Positions 29,394-38,727 are shown, counted from the stretch's first letter. The stretch is 64,000 nt of DNA from Streptomyces aureus (GCF_000725495.1 NZ_JNZD01000005.1:1-64000); one strand, 5' to 3'. The notes: generated by a model not told the origin, from the letters alone. Numbers and translations: made by a program.

Positions 29394-31172
29394 GTGGACA
29401 GCACAACCCAGCTCACCGCCCTGCACAGGGGACCCGTGCACCCCTTGAGCGCCGTCGGCACTCCCGCACGCGCCTCCGGTCCCCCGGACCCCTCCGACGC
29501 GGACGGGATCGCCGGGGGCGGACCGTCCGTATACGGTCCCGGCGGGGCGCCGGCATCGCTGCACCTCAGGGCCTCCCGGGTGCTGGAGGACAACTGGACC
29601 GGAACGTCCACGGTGCCCTCGCGCGGCCTGTATCCGCACCAGTGGTCCTGGGACTCCGCGTTCATCGCGATCGGCCTGCGTCATCTGTCCCCGCTGCGGG
29701 CGCAGACCGAACTGGAGACCCTGCTCGGCGCGCAGTGGGCCGACGGACGTGTCCCGCACATCGTGTTCAACCCCTCCGTCCCGCTCGACGCGTACTTTCC
29801 GAGCCCCGACTTCTGGCGCTCCTCGACCGCCGGACGCGCCGCGGGCGCCCCGCGCACGGTACAGACGTCGGGCATCGTGCAGCCACCGGTGCACGCGCTG
29901 GCGGTGTGGCTGGTGCACCGGGCGGACCCGGGCCTGTCCAGGGCCCGTTCGTTCCTCTCCCGGATGTATCCCCGTCTCGCGGCCTGGCACCGCTATCTCC
30001 TGCACCGCCGGGACCTCGGCGGCGGGGGTCTCGCCAGCGTGGTCCACCCCTGGGAGCAGGGCATGGACAACAGCCCCTGCTGGGACGGCCCGCTCGGCCG
30101 CGTCACCCCGGCGCCGGCCCGCTCCTTCCGCCGTGCCGACCTCGACCACGGCGCCCCCGAGGACCGGCCGACGGATCTCGACTACGGCCGGTACGTACGG
30201 CTGGCGGCGGACTACCGCGACCGGGGGTACGCCGACGGCGGGGGCGCGTTCGCCGTCGAGGACCCCCTGTTCAACGCCCTGCTGATCGCCTCGGAACACG
30301 CGCTGGCCCGGATCGCCCGGGAACTGGGGGCCACGGGGACCGCCCGGCACGCGCGCGCCGAGCGGCTGACCGCGGCGCTGGTGGAGCGGCTGTGGGACCC
30401 GGCGGAGGGCATGTTCTTCTGCCGTGACGAGCGCGGCGGGCAGGACACCCCGGACGCCCGGCGGGACGACGGGAACGAACCAGGTGACGTCGGGCACGGT
30501 GGAGGCCGGGGGCCCGGCGGAGGCAGCGGGCGCGGCGCAGGCCGGGGGCCCCGCGAGGGCAGGGTGCGCGGGGCGCTGATCCGGGAGCGCAGTGTCGCCG
30601 GGCTGCTCCCGCTCATCCTGCCCGCGCTGCCGCGCGAGATCGCCGCCACGCTCGTACGGACGGCGTGCGGGCCGCACTTCGGGCTGGGCGGGGCGGCCCG
30701 TCTCGCCCCCAGTTACGACCTGACCGGCGAGGCCTTCGACCCGCACCGCTACTGGCGGGGGCCCGCCTGGTTCAACACCAACTGGCTGCTGGAGCACGGC
30801 TTGCGGCTGCACGGGGAGCACGGACGGGCCGACGCGCTGCGGGCCGCCCTGCTCGACACCGCCGGGGAGTCCGGGTTCGCGGAGTACGTGGACCCGTTCA
30901 CCGGCGAGGCCTGCGGAGCGGCCGGCTTCAGCTGGACGGCGGCGCTGACGCTCGATCTGCTGCACGAGCCCTCCGGGGCGGAACCGGTCGTGTCCCCGTG
31001 GGGGCGCGACGCGTTGACCGACACGGCACACAGCACCACCAGCACTGCCGGCACTGCCGGCAGTGCCGGCACTGCCGGCACTGCCGGCACCAGCGTCGCG
31101 GCCGGCACCGCCGGTGGCGGGCGGCGCGCACGCGAGTTCGGAACGGACGCCAAGGGAGGGGACCGGGGATGA
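29394..31172 (+). CDS. Glycosidase of the GH63-like (alpha/alpha)6-barrel type
   Basis: A 592-residue predicted cytoplasmic enzyme. The conserved first-barrel motif GLYPHQWSWDSAFIAIGL near residue 80, PHIVFNP near 122 and YWRGPAWFNTNWLLEHGL near 452 match GH63-type mannosyl/glucosyl-glycerate hydrolase or glucosidase relatives. The Trp-Asp (SWDSAF) is the expected acid. Substrate is unknown. Residues 355-390 are a Gly-rich insert, and the C-terminal 60 residues contain a Thr-Ala-Gly tract from a 9-bp DNA repeat. The GTG start follows GGGGAG. The gene overlaps the next by 4 bp, so the two enzymes are co-produced, divergent from the ROK regulator. Confidence 0.8.
   Translation: MDSTTQLTALHRGPVHPLSAVGTPARASGPPDPSDADGIAGGGPSVYGPGGAPASLHLRASRVLEDNWTGTSTVPSRGLYPHQWSWDSAFIAIGLRHLSPLRAQTELETLLGAQWADGRVPHIVFNPSVPLDAYFPSPDFWRSSTAGRAAGAPRTVQTSGIVQPPVHALAVWLVHRADPGLSRARSFLSRMYPRLAAWHRYLLHRRDLGGGGLASVVHPWEQGMDNSPCWDGPLGRVTPAPARSFRRADLDHGAPEDRPTDLDYGRYVRLAADYRDRGYADGGGAFAVEDPLFNALLIASEHALARIARELGATGTARHARAERLTAALVERLWDPAEGMFFCRDERGGQDTPDARRDDGNEPGDVGHGGGRGPGGGSGRGAGRGPREGRVRGALIRERSVAGLLPLILPALPREIAATLVRTACGPHFGLGGAARLAPSYDLTGEAFDPHRYWRGPAWFNTNWLLEHGLRLHGEHGRADALRAALLDTAGESGFAEYVDPFTGEACGAAGFSWTAALTLDLLHEPSGAEPVVSPWGRDALTDTAHSTTSTAGTAGSAGTAGTAGTSVAAGTAGGGRRAREFGTDAKGGDRG
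31042..31086. repeat. 9-bp microsatellite inside the glycosidase gene
   Basis: Five units GCACTGCCG (one with GCAGTGCCG) run in frame at a 9-bp period and encode a (Thr/Ser)-Ala-Gly tract. The unit contains TGCCGGCA across joins, so the array is also self-complementary. Confidence 0.8.
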
Positions 31173-33106
31173 CGGACCGGCATCATCTGCTCGTGCACGG
31201 AGGGACGTTCGCCGCCGTGGGCGACGGCGGGGACATCAGCGGAGTGCGGGGCGGCAGTTCCCCGGACGGACTGTTCGTACGGGACGCCCGGCACCTCAGC
31301 CGCTGGCAGCTGACGGTGGACGGAGCGGTGCCCGAGGCGCTGACCCCGGTCGCCGCCGGTGACACGGCGCGCTGTGTGCTGGTGCCGCGCGGCGGTCGCA
31401 ACGAACCGCCCGCCTACACGCTCTTCCGCGAACAGGCCGTCGCCGAGGGCTCGTTCGTGGAGGCGCTGCGCGTCACCAGCAACCGCCCGACGGCCACCAC
31501 GGTCCGGATCGCGGTCACCGCGGACGCCGACTTCACGGACCAGTTCGAACTGCGCTCCGACCACCGTACGTACGCCAAGACGGGTGTCGTGCGCCAGCGC
31601 CAGGTCCTGGACGACGGGGTGGAGTTCAGCTACCGGCGCGGGGAGTGGCGGTCGCGTACGACGGTCACCTCCGAGCCCGCTCCGGACGGTGTGGAGGAGA
31701 CGGGTACGGGCGCGCGCCGCCTGGTGTGGACGCTCGACCTCGAACCGCACGGCTCGGCGGAGCTGGCGCTGCGCGTGGCGGCGCGTCCGCACGGCGCGAC
31801 CCAGGAACCGCGCGTTCCCGTCTCTCCGGCCGCGGCGGGCGAGCAACTCCTGGCTCTGGAGGACGAGTTCGCGCAGGGAGTGCCCTTCCCCACCGGCTGG
31901 CCCGAGCTGGCCGCGGCCTGTGCGCGCGGCCTGTCCGATCTGGCCGTCCTCCAGGTGCCGGCGACCGGCCCTGACGGCGAGGAGCTGCGGGTCCCCGCGG
32001 CCGGGGTCCCCTGGTTCCTCACCCTGCTGGGCCGGGACGCCCTGCTCACCTCGCTGTTCGCGCTGCCCTACCGGCCCGGGCTCGCGGCGGCCACGCTGCC
32101 CGCGCTGGCCGCCACCCAGGCGGTCGAGGCGGGAGCGGGGGCGGTCGCCCAGCCCGGCAAGATCGTGCACGAGGTGCGGCACGGCGAGCTGGCCCACTTC
32201 GGACAGGTCCCGTACGGGCGTTACTACGGCTCGGTGGACGCGACCCCGCTGTTCCTGGTGCTGCTCGGCGCCTACACCGAGCAGACCGGCGATCCGGCCC
32301 TGGCCCGGAGACTGGAGCCCAACGCCCGGGCGGCGGTCGGCTGGATGCTGGACCACGGCGGGCTGACCTCGCGCGGCTATCTCGTCTACCGCGCGGACGG
32401 CGGCGGTCTCGCGAACCAGAACTGGAAGGACTCCCCCGGCGCCATCTGTTCGGCCGACGGCAGCCGCCCCACCGGCCCGGTGATGGCGGCGGGCGCGCAG
32501 GGGTACGCGTACGACGCGCTGCGCCGCACCGCCCAGCTGGCCCGCACGGTCTGGGACGACGAGGTCTACGCGGCGCTCCTGGAACAGGCAGCCGCCGATC
32601 TGCGCGACCGTTTCCAGCGGGACTTCTGGATGAGCGAGCACGCCTTCCCGGCGCTGGCGCTCGACGGCGACGGCCGCCACGTCGACGCGCTCGCCTCGGA
32701 CGCGGGGCATCTGCTGTGGTCCGGACTGCTGGACAAGGAGTACGGCGAACTGGTCGGCCGCCGGCTCCTCGAACCGGACTTCTTCTCCGGCTGGGGGGTG
32801 CGCACGCTCGCCGCCGGGCAGCCCGCGTACCACCCGCTGTCGTACCACCGCGGTTCCGTCTGGCCGCACGACAACGCGCTGATCACCCTGGGGCTGGCCC
32901 GGTACGGACTGCACGACGAGGCCCGGACGGTGGCGCACGGGCTCGTGGACGCGGCCACGGCCGCGGGTCACCGTCTGCCCGAGGTCATCGCGGGGTACGG
33001 CCGTGACACCCATGCCCAGCCGGTGCCCTATCCGCACGCCTGTGTCCGGGAGTCCCGTTCGGCGGCGGCGCCGCTGGCCCTGCTGGCCGCGGTGGGCGGG
33101 GCCTGA
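31169..33106 (+). CDS. Glycogen-debranching-type amylo-alpha-1,6-glucosidase
   Basis: A 645-residue protein. The N-terminal GDE_N_bis-like beta domain starts HHLLVHGGTFAAV and includes SSPDGLFVRDARHLSRW. The C-terminal (alpha/alpha)6 barrel resembles glycogen debranching glucosidases: GVPWFLTLLGRDALLTSLFALP near 265, NQNWKDSPGAI near 410, SYHRGSVWPHDNALI near 553. The acids in GRD and WKDS are the likely catalytic pair. ATGA overlap with the upstream glycosidase indicates a two-enzyme operon for an alpha-glucan or sucrose/trehalose-type substrate. A hairpin ends the unit before the convergent dusB. Confidence 0.82.
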   Translation: MTDRHHLLVHGGTFAAVGDGGDISGVRGGSSPDGLFVRDARHLSRWQLTVDGAVPEALTPVAAGDTARCVLVPRGGRNEPPAYTLFREQAVAEGSFVEALRVTSNRPTATTVRIAVTADADFTDQFELRSDHRTYAKTGVVRQRQVLDDGVEFSYRRGEWRSRTTVTSEPAPDGVEETGTGARRLVWTLDLEPHGSAELALRVAARPHGATQEPRVPVSPAAAGEQLLALEDEFAQGVPFPTGWPELAAACARGLSDLAVLQVPATGPDGEELRVPAAGVPWFLTLLGRDALLTSLFALPYRPGLAAATLPALAATQAVEAGAGAVAQPGKIVHEVRHGELAHFGQVPYGRYYGSVDATPLFLVLLGAYTEQTGDPALARRLEPNARAAVGWMLDHGGLTSRGYLVYRADGGGLANQNWKDSPGAICSADGSRPTGPVMAAGAQGYAYDALRRTAQLARTVWDDEVYAALLEQAAADLRDRFQRDFWMSEHAFPALALDGDGRHVDALASDAGHLLWSGLLDKEYGELVGRRLLEPDFFSGWGVRTLAAGQPAYHPLSYHRGSVWPHDNALITLGLARYGLHDEARTVAHGLVDAATAAGHRLPEVIAGYGRDTHAQPVPYPHACVRESRSAAAPLALLAAVGGA

Positions 33107-33201
33107 TCCTGCCTCGTCCGGACCGGTCCTGCCCGGACCCTTCCGGTCGAGGCCCCTGGTCCACGGCCGGGAACCGGGCGCCGGGGGACGGCGTCCGGGC
33201 C

Positions 33202-33234
33202 GTCCGGCGCGCGTACGGGCGGCGCGCGCCGGAC
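33202..33234. terminator. Bidirectional hairpin between debranching gene and dusB
   Basis: GTCCGGCGCGCG, a 9-base loop and CGCGCGCCGGAC form a perfect 12-bp stem in the 173-bp gap between convergent genes. Confidence 0.7.
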
Positions 33235-33279
33235 GGGTGCCGAACGGTGTCGGACGGGTGCCGGGCGGGTGCCGGCGGA

Positions 33280-34434
33280 TCAGCCGCCGGAGGTGTCCAG
33301 TTCGGCGTCCTCGGACACGCCGGCGCAGTCGTAGGGGTCCTTCAGCCAGCCGTCCGGCAGGACGACCCGGTTGTTGCCCGAGGTGCGGCCGCGGGGGCCG
33401 TCGGCGCCCGCGGGCCACGGCTGGTCCTGGTCCAGCTCGGCCAGCCCGTCGGAGAGCTCGGCGAGCGAGGAGGTGATCGCGAGACGCTTGCGCATCTCGG
33501 AGCCCACCGCGAAGCCCTTGAGGTACCAGGCGACGTGCTTGCGGAAGTCGATGACACCGCGCGTCTCGTCGCCGATCCACTCGCCGAGGAGCGTGGCGTG
33601 GCGGACCATGACCGCGGCGACCTCGCGCAGCGTCGGCCGCGCGTAGTCCTCGGGGCGGCCCTCGAAGGCGGCCACCAGATCGCCGAACAGCCACGGCCGG
33701 CCGAGGCAGCCGCGTCCGACGACGACGCCGTCGCACCCGGTCTCGCGCATCATCCGCAGCGCGTCGTCCGCCGACCAGATGTCTCCGTTGCCGAGGACGG
33801 GGATCTCCGGCACATGCTCCTTGAGGCGTGCGATGGCGTCCCAGTCGGCGGTGCCGCCGTAGTGCTGGGCGGCGGTGCGGCCGTGCAGCGCGATCGCCGT
33901 CACGCCCTCCTCGACGGCGATGCGTCCCGCGTCCAGGAAGGTGATGTGGTCGTCGTCGATGCCCTTGCGCATCTTCATCGTGACCGGCAGGTCCCCGGCG
34001 CCGCTGACCGCCTCGCGCAGGATCGCGCGCAGCAGGTTGCGCTTGTACGGGAGGGCGGAGCCGCCGCCCTTGCGGGTGACCTTGGGGACCGGGCAGCCGA
34101 AGTTCAGGTCGATGTGGTCGGCCAGGTCCTCTTCCGCGATCATGCGGACGGCCTTGCCGACGGTGGCCGGGTCGACTCCGTAGAGCTGGATCGAGCGCGG
34201 CTTCTCGGTCGCGTCGAAGTGGATCAGCTGCATGGTCTTCTCGTTGCGCTCGACCAGCGCCCGGGTGGTGATCATCTCGCTGACGAACAGTCCCTTGCCG
34301 CCGCTGAACTCGCGGCACAGCGTGCGGAACGGCGCGTTGGTGATCCCGGCCATGGGGGCCAGGACGACCGGCGGCCGGGCCGTGTGGGGGCCGATCGAGA
34401 GCGAGGAGTTCACGGTGGACGTGGGCGTGGGCAT
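33280..34434 (-). CDS. dusB: tRNA-dihydrouridine synthase
   Basis: A 384-residue FMN enzyme that reduces uridine in tRNA D-loops. It has the TIM-barrel start VVLAPMAGITNAPFR, the catalytic Cys in NFGCPVPKVTRKGGGS, the tRNA/FMN segment HGRT-x-QHY and the phosphate-binding NGDIWS and GRGCLGRPWL. A helical C-terminal domain follows. The ATG at 34434 abuts GGGGGA with no spacing, and CACAAT lies just upstream, so it may be translated from a leaderless or nearly leaderless message. It is divergent from an MFS gene. Confidence 0.92.
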   Translation of the reverse strand: MPTPTSTVNSSLSIGPHTARPPVVLAPMAGITNAPFRTLCREFSGGKGLFVSEMITTRALVERNEKTMQLIHFDATEKPRSIQLYGVDPATVGKAVRMIAEEDLADHIDLNFGCPVPKVTRKGGGSALPYKRNLLRAILREAVSGAGDLPVTMKMRKGIDDDHITFLDAGRIAVEEGVTAIALHGRTAAQHYGGTADWDAIARLKEHVPEIPVLGNGDIWSADDALRMMRETGCDGVVVGRGCLGRPWLFGDLVAAFEGRPEDYARPTLREVAAVMVRHATLLGEWIGDETRGVIDFRKHVAWYLKGFAVGSEMRKRLAITSSLAELSDGLAELDQDQPWPAGADGPRGRTSGNNRVVLPDGWLKDPYDCAGVSEDAELDTSGG

Positions 34435-34481
34435 TCCCCCATTGTGGCGTACCGGGCCGGATGCTCGCGCGGAAGATCGTG

Positions 34482-34507
34482 TAGTGGTCATTAGTTAGAC
34501 ACACTAT
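34482..34507. promoter_or_regulatory. AT-rich divergent promoter with imperfect dyad
   Basis: TAGTGGTCA ... TAGACACACTA (34496-34506) is a gapped inverted repeat in the only AT-rich patch between dusB and the MFS gene, 25 bp before the MFS ATG. It overlaps a possible -10 element (CACTAT). It could be the operator of an unlinked regulator. Confidence 0.4.
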
Positions 34508-34531
34508 CGAAAGAGACGTAGGCTGAGGGGC

Positions 34532-35992
34532 ATGCCTGAGCTCAGCCATCGCCATCGGATGCTCGTGCTCGCGATCTGCTGCATGAGCCTGCTGATCGTG
34601 AGCCTCGACGTCACGATCCTCAACGTCGCGCTGCCCTCGATGCAGCGCGAGCTGCACGCGAGCGTCGCGGGCATGCAGTGGGCCATCGACGCCTACACCC
34701 TGGTGCTGGCCTCCCTGCTGATGCTCGCGGGATCCACGGCCGACCGTATCGGCCGCCGCCGGGTGTTCATGACGGGCCTGGTGCTGTTCACCATCGGCTC
34801 GGTGCTGTGCTCCCTGGCCCCGAACCTCGACACTCTCATCGTCTTCCGGATGGTCCAGGCGGTCGGCGGCTCGATGCTGAACCCGGTGGCCATGTCGATC
34901 ATCACCAACACCTTCACCGACCCGCGCGAACGGGCCCGCGCGATCGGCGTCTGGGGTGCCGTGGTCGGTATCTCCATGGCCGCCGGTCCGCTGGTGGGCG
35001 GGCTCCTCGTGGACACCGTCGGCTGGCGGTCGATCTTCTGGATCAACCTCCCCGTCGGCCTCGCCGCGCTCCTGCTGACCCTCCGCTTCGTCCCCGAGTC
35101 CCGCGCCCCGAAGGCCCGCCGCCCCGATCCGGTCGGCCAGCTCCTCGTCATCGCCCTGCTCGGCTCCCTGACGTACGCGATCATCGAGGCGCCCACCTCC
35201 GGGATCGCCCACACCCTCGCCTTCGGCGCGATCGCGCTCGCCGCGCTGCTCGGCCTGCTCTGGTACGAGCCCCGGCGCGACGAACCCCTCATCGACCTGC
35301 GCTTCTTCCGCTCGGTTCCGTTCAGCGGGGCCACCGTGATCGCGGTGAGCGCGTTCGCCGCGCTCAGCGGCTTCCTGTTCCTGTCGACGCTGTACCTGCA
35401 GAACGTGCGCGGTCTGAACGCCCTGCACGCGGGCCTGTGGATGCTGCCCATGGCGTTCCTGTGCTTCGTCTGCGCGCCCTTCTCGGGCCGTCTGGTCGGC
35501 AGCCGCGGTCCCCGGCCGTCGCTGCTGATCGCCGGCGTCGCGATGACGGTGAGCGGCGTGCTGTTCGCCGCGTTCGAGGCGGAGACGTCGAACGTCACGC
35601 TCGTCCTCGGCTACGTCTTCTTCGGCCTCGGCTTCGGCTTCGTGAACGCGCCGATCACCAACACCGCGGTCTCCGGCATGCCCCGCGCCCAGGCGGGCGT
35701 CGCCGCCGCAGTCGCCTCGACCAGCCGGCAGATCGGCGGCACGCTCGGGGTCGCCGTCATCGGCGCGGCCCTCGCCTCCGGCATCCGGGCCGACGCCTAC
35801 CGGGAGTCGTTCGTCGCGGCCTCCCGCCCCGGCTGGTGGATCATCACCGCCTGCGGTGCGGCCGTCCTCGTCCTCGGCCTGCTCAGCAGCGGCCGCCGGG
35901 CCCGCGCGTCGGCCGAACGCACGGCCGCCCTGCTGGAGACCCCGGAGATCCGGGACGTGGAACTACGGGCCAAGGACACGTCGGCGGCCTGA
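34532..35992 (+). CDS. DHA2-type MFS drug/proton antiporter
   Basis: A 486-residue EmrB/QacA-like exporter with 14 predicted transmembrane helices. Visible motifs are D-x-T-ILNVALP in helix 1, the loop 2-3 motif A (GSTADRIGRRRVFM) and motif C-like GPLVGGLL in helix 5. The GAGGGG site lies 4 bp before the ATG. There is no adjacent regulator or biosynthetic gene. Such pumps expel cationic or lipophilic compounds; the substrate is unknown. The 120-bp gap downstream is convergent with an XRE gene and has only G/C runs. Confidence 0.85.
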   Translation: MPELSHRHRMLVLAICCMSLLIVSLDVTILNVALPSMQRELHASVAGMQWAIDAYTLVLASLLMLAGSTADRIGRRRVFMTGLVLFTIGSVLCSLAPNLDTLIVFRMVQAVGGSMLNPVAMSIITNTFTDPRERARAIGVWGAVVGISMAAGPLVGGLLVDTVGWRSIFWINLPVGLAALLLTLRFVPESRAPKARRPDPVGQLLVIALLGSLTYAIIEAPTSGIAHTLAFGAIALAALLGLLWYEPRRDEPLIDLRFFRSVPFSGATVIAVSAFAALSGFLFLSTLYLQNVRGLNALHAGLWMLPMAFLCFVCAPFSGRLVGSRGPRPSLLIAGVAMTVSGVLFAAFEAETSNVTLVLGYVFFGLGFGFVNAPITNTAVSGMPRAQAGVAAAVASTSRQIGGTLGVAVIGAALASGIRADAYRESFVAASRPGWWIITACGAAVLVLGLLSSGRRARASAERTAALLETPEIRDVELRAKDTSAA

Positions 35993-36112
35993 CGCGGCGC
36001 AGGGGCCCGGGGGGCGGGGCCGGGGGCCGGGCGAAGGGGTGCCGGGCGCGTCCGGCCCGGGGTGTCCGCAGGGGAACACCCTGGGTGGCGCCCGCAGCGG
36101 GCCGCCCCGGGC

Positions 36113-37186
36113 TCAGGCCACCCACACCGGCCGGGATTCCGTCCCTGCACCCGTCCCGGCCTCCGAGGCGGATTCCGCACCGGCCTCCGTCCCCGCCTCC
36201 AGCGCTATCGCGTGCAGCCGTTCCAGTCGCTGCCGGCTCTCCTCGTCGTGGGCCGGGTACGCCACCATGCGGGCGCCCAGGTCGGGGGCGAGCCACAGGT
36301 CCGTGTGGTCGAGGGTGACCAGGCCGACGTACGGGTTCACGAACTTCTTCGTCTTCCCGCGGGTGGCGGCCACCTCGTAGCGGTCCCAGTTCTCGCGGAA
36401 CTCCGCCGACTCGGTCCGCAGCCGCTTCAGCAGCGTCTTCCAGGCGGGCTCCCCGAGGTGCCCGGCCATCGACGCCCGCAGTTTCGCGGCCATCAGCCGC
36501 GTGGTCTCGTCGAGCAGGACGATCGACGCGCGCCACTCCGCGTTGGTGTAGGCGAGCAGCACGCAGTTGCGGTCGGCGGGCGGGACCGCGTCGAGGTCGC
36601 GCATCATCAGCCGGGCGTAGGTGCGGTTGTACGCGAGGATGTCGTACCGGCTGTTCTGGATGCAGGCCGGAACCGGCTCCAGCTGCGCGAGGATCCGGCG
36701 CAGCGCCGGGGTGATCACCGGGCACTGCGCGGCGGGCGTGGGGTCGACCGCCCCGGCCAGCTGGAAGAGGTGGGCCCGCTCGCTGGAGTCCAGCAGCAGG
36801 GTGCGGGCCAGCGCGTCGAGGACCTGCTCGGAGACCTGGATGTCACGGGCCTGCTCCAGCCAGGTGTACCAGGTGACCCCCACCGCGGAGAGCTGCGCGA
36901 CCTCCTCGCGACGCAGGCCCGGCGTGCGCCGCCGGCGGCCGCGGGGCAGCTGGACCTGCTCGGGCGTGATGCGTTCACGGCGGCTGCGCAGGAAGGTGGC
37001 CAGTTCCTGCCGCCGGATCTCCCCCGCCCCGGACGCCGCTCCGACGGCCGCCCCGGACGCCGCTCGGACGGCCGCCCCCGCCCCGTCCGGCCGCTCGGGC
37101 TCGGGCTCCGGACGAACCGCGCCCCGCACCGGGCCGTTCGACGCCGGTCGTGCGGGGTCTGTTGCTGTGGTGGTCCGCCGTGCCAT
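36113..37186 (-). CDS. XRE regulator of the MmyB-like family
   Basis: A 357-residue regulator. An N-terminal disordered region (to about residue 55) has Ala/Gly/Ser repeats, then the helix-turn-helix ELATFLRSRRERITPEQV ... RREEVAQLSAVGVTWYTWLEQ. The C-terminal MmyB-type ligand-binding domain carries NRTYARLM, NCVLLAYT and the final LDHTDLWLAPDLG stretch. I prefer the ATG at 37186, ten bases after GGAGG, to the ATG at 37195. Divergent from an MFS exporter across a 110-bp gap with a dyad, a layout typical for MmyB/MFS or oxidoreductase pairs. Confidence 0.86.
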   Translation of the reverse strand: MARRTTTATDPARPASNGPVRGAVRPEPEPERPDGAGAAVRAASGAAVGAASGAGEIRRQELATFLRSRRERITPEQVQLPRGRRRRTPGLRREEVAQLSAVGVTWYTWLEQARDIQVSEQVLDALARTLLLDSSERAHLFQLAGAVDPTPAAQCPVITPALRRILAQLEPVPACIQNSRYDILAYNRTYARLMMRDLDAVPPADRNCVLLAYTNAEWRASIVLLDETTRLMAAKLRASMAGHLGEPAWKTLLKRLRTESAEFRENWDRYEVAATRGKTKKFVNPYVGLVTLDHTDLWLAPDLGARMVAYPAHDEESRQRLERLHAIALEAGTEAGAESASEAGTGAGTESRPVWVA

Positions 37187-37224
37187 CGTCGTCATGCCTC
37201 CAGCCTGCCGCTCGGCGCAGCCTG

Positions 37225-37266
37225 TTGCCAGGTAGTGCTTGTACCAGGATAAAGAGACTCTGGTAC
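37225..37266 (+). promoter_or_regulatory. Promoter and dyad upstream of the MFS gene
   Basis: TTGCCA (37225-37230), a 17-bp spacer and GATAAA (37248-37253) form a plausible vegetative promoter reading toward the MFS gene. A perfect dyad, GTACCAG (37241-37247) and CTGGTAC (37260-37266), brackets the -10. That is where a repressor would act; the divergent XRE product is the obvious candidate. Confidence 0.6.
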
Positions 37267-37296
37267 CCGTCTGAGCGCCGGAGAAGTCTGGAGGAC

Positions 37297-38727
37297 GTGA
37301 CCGAAACCGGAACTCTCACCACCACCGTCCGCGCCCCCGCCGCGCCACCCGCCCTCGGCGGCCTCGGACTCTTCACGGTGCTGCTCGGCGCGGCACTGCC
37401 CCTGATCGACTTCTTCATCGTCAACGTCGCCCTGCCCACCATCGGACAGGACCTGCACGCGAGCGAGGCCGTCCTCGAACTCGTCGTCGCCGGCTACGGC
37501 GTCGCGTACGCCGTCCTGCTCGTCCTCGGCGGACGCCTCGGCGACCTGTTCGGACGCCGCCGGCTCTTCCTCGGCGGCATGGCGGCCTTCGGCCTGACCT
37601 CCCTCGCCTGCGGCCTCGCGCCCACCGCCTGGACCCTGGTGGCGGCACGCGTCGCCCAGGGCGCGGCGTCCGCCGCGATGCTGCCGCAGGTCCTCGCCAC
37701 CATCCAGGCGGCGACCTCCGGCCCCCGCCGGGCCAAGGCCATGGGTCTGTACGGCGCCACCGCCGGCCTGTCCATGGTGGCCGGGCAGATCCTCGGCGGT
37801 CTGCTGGTCGCGGCCGACATCGCCGGCACCGGCTGGCGCTCGGTGTTCCTCGTGAACGTGCCCGTCGTGGTGCTCGGCCTCGTCCTGGCCCGTCGCGTCG
37901 TCCCCGAGACCCGCTCGCAGCGCCCCGAGCCGATCGACGCTCCCGGCACGGTGCTGCTCGCCGTCGCGCTGCTGGCGCTGCTCGCCCCGCTCACCGAGGG
38001 CCGGGCGGCGGGCTGGCCGCTGTGGACCTGGGTGTCCCTGGCCCTGTTCCCGGTCGCGGCCGGCGCCTTCTACGGCGTCGAGCGCCGTGCGGACCGCCGT
38101 GGCCGCACCCCCCTGGTTCCGCCGAGCCTGTTCGAGCTGACCTCGCTGCGCCGGGGGCTGATCATGATGGTGCCGTTCTCCATCGGGTTCAGTGGCTTCA
38201 TGTTCGTGGTCGCCGTGGCCCTGCAGCGCGGTGAGGGGCTCGGTCCCGTCCCGGCGGGTCTCGCCCTCGCACCCATGGCCGTCGTCTTCTTCGCGACGTC
38301 GCTGTGCGGACCCCGGCTGATCGCCCGCTTCGGCACCCGGATCGTCACCGCGGGCGGACTGATCCAGGGCGTCGGTCTGGCCCTGATCGCGCTGGCCGCC
38401 TGGCGCTCCTGGCCGGACCTCGGGGTGGTGCAGCTGCTGCCCGGGGCGGCCGTCGCCGGAGCGGGTCAGGCACTCCAGCTGCCCGTCCTCATCCGGATCA
38501 TCCTCTCCGAGGTGCCGGCCGCGCGGGCCGGTGTCGGCAGCGGCGTCATGGCCACGACCCAGCAGGCCTCGCTCGCCGTCGGAGTGGCCACCCTCGGCAC
38601 GCTGTTCCTGTCCCTGGTCCCGTCCCACGGCATGCGGGACGCCCTCGTGACGACCCTTCTGGTCCAGCTGGCCGGCGTGGCCCTGACCACCGCGCTGAGC
38701 CTGCGGCTGCCACGCACGATCAGCTGA
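37297..38727 (+). CDS. DHA2-type MFS exporter under XRE control
   Basis: A 476-residue transporter with 12-14 helices and MFS motif A in GGRLGDLFGRRRLFLGG. The first helix carries DFFIVNVALPTIG, and GLSMVAGQILGGLL is a motif-C-like helix 5. I place the start at the GTG 37297, with GGAGAAG 10 bp and GGAGG 2 bp upstream. It is divergent from the XRE/MmyB gene and shares a dyad-bearing promoter with it, so ligand-induced efflux is likely. Overall similarity to the exporter at 34.5 kb is that of the family, not a recent duplicate. Confidence 0.85.
   Translation: MTETGTLTTTVRAPAAPPALGGLGLFTVLLGAALPLIDFFIVNVALPTIGQDLHASEAVLELVVAGYGVAYAVLLVLGGRLGDLFGRRRLFLGGMAAFGLTSLACGLAPTAWTLVAARVAQGAASAAMLPQVLATIQAATSGPRRAKAMGLYGATAGLSMVAGQILGGLLVAADIAGTGWRSVFLVNVPVVVLGLVLARRVVPETRSQRPEPIDAPGTVLLAVALLALLAPLTEGRAAGWPLWTWVSLALFPVAAGAFYGVERRADRRGRTPLVPPSLFELTSLRRGLIMMVPFSIGFSGFMFVVAVALQRGEGLGPVPAGLALAPMAVVFFATSLCGPRLIARFGTRIVTAGGLIQGVGLALIALAAWRSWPDLGVVQLLPGAAVAGAGQALQLPVLIRIILSEVPAARAGVGSGVMATTQQASLAVGVATLGTLFLSLVPSHGMRDALVTTLLVQLAGVALTTALSLRLPRTIS

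Noticed and set aside
30749..35428. A 1559-codon open frame on the minus strand across the glycosidases, dusB and the MFS gene
   Set aside because: It runs antisense to well-supported genes and its translation is low-complexity Arg/Pro/Gly/Val with no domain. Long spurious frames are expected at this GC content.
34532..38727. Remnant of an antibiotic biosynthetic cluster with resistance pumps
   Set aside because: Two DHA2 exporters and one regulator are present but there is no synthase, tailoring enzyme or precursor gene within the window.
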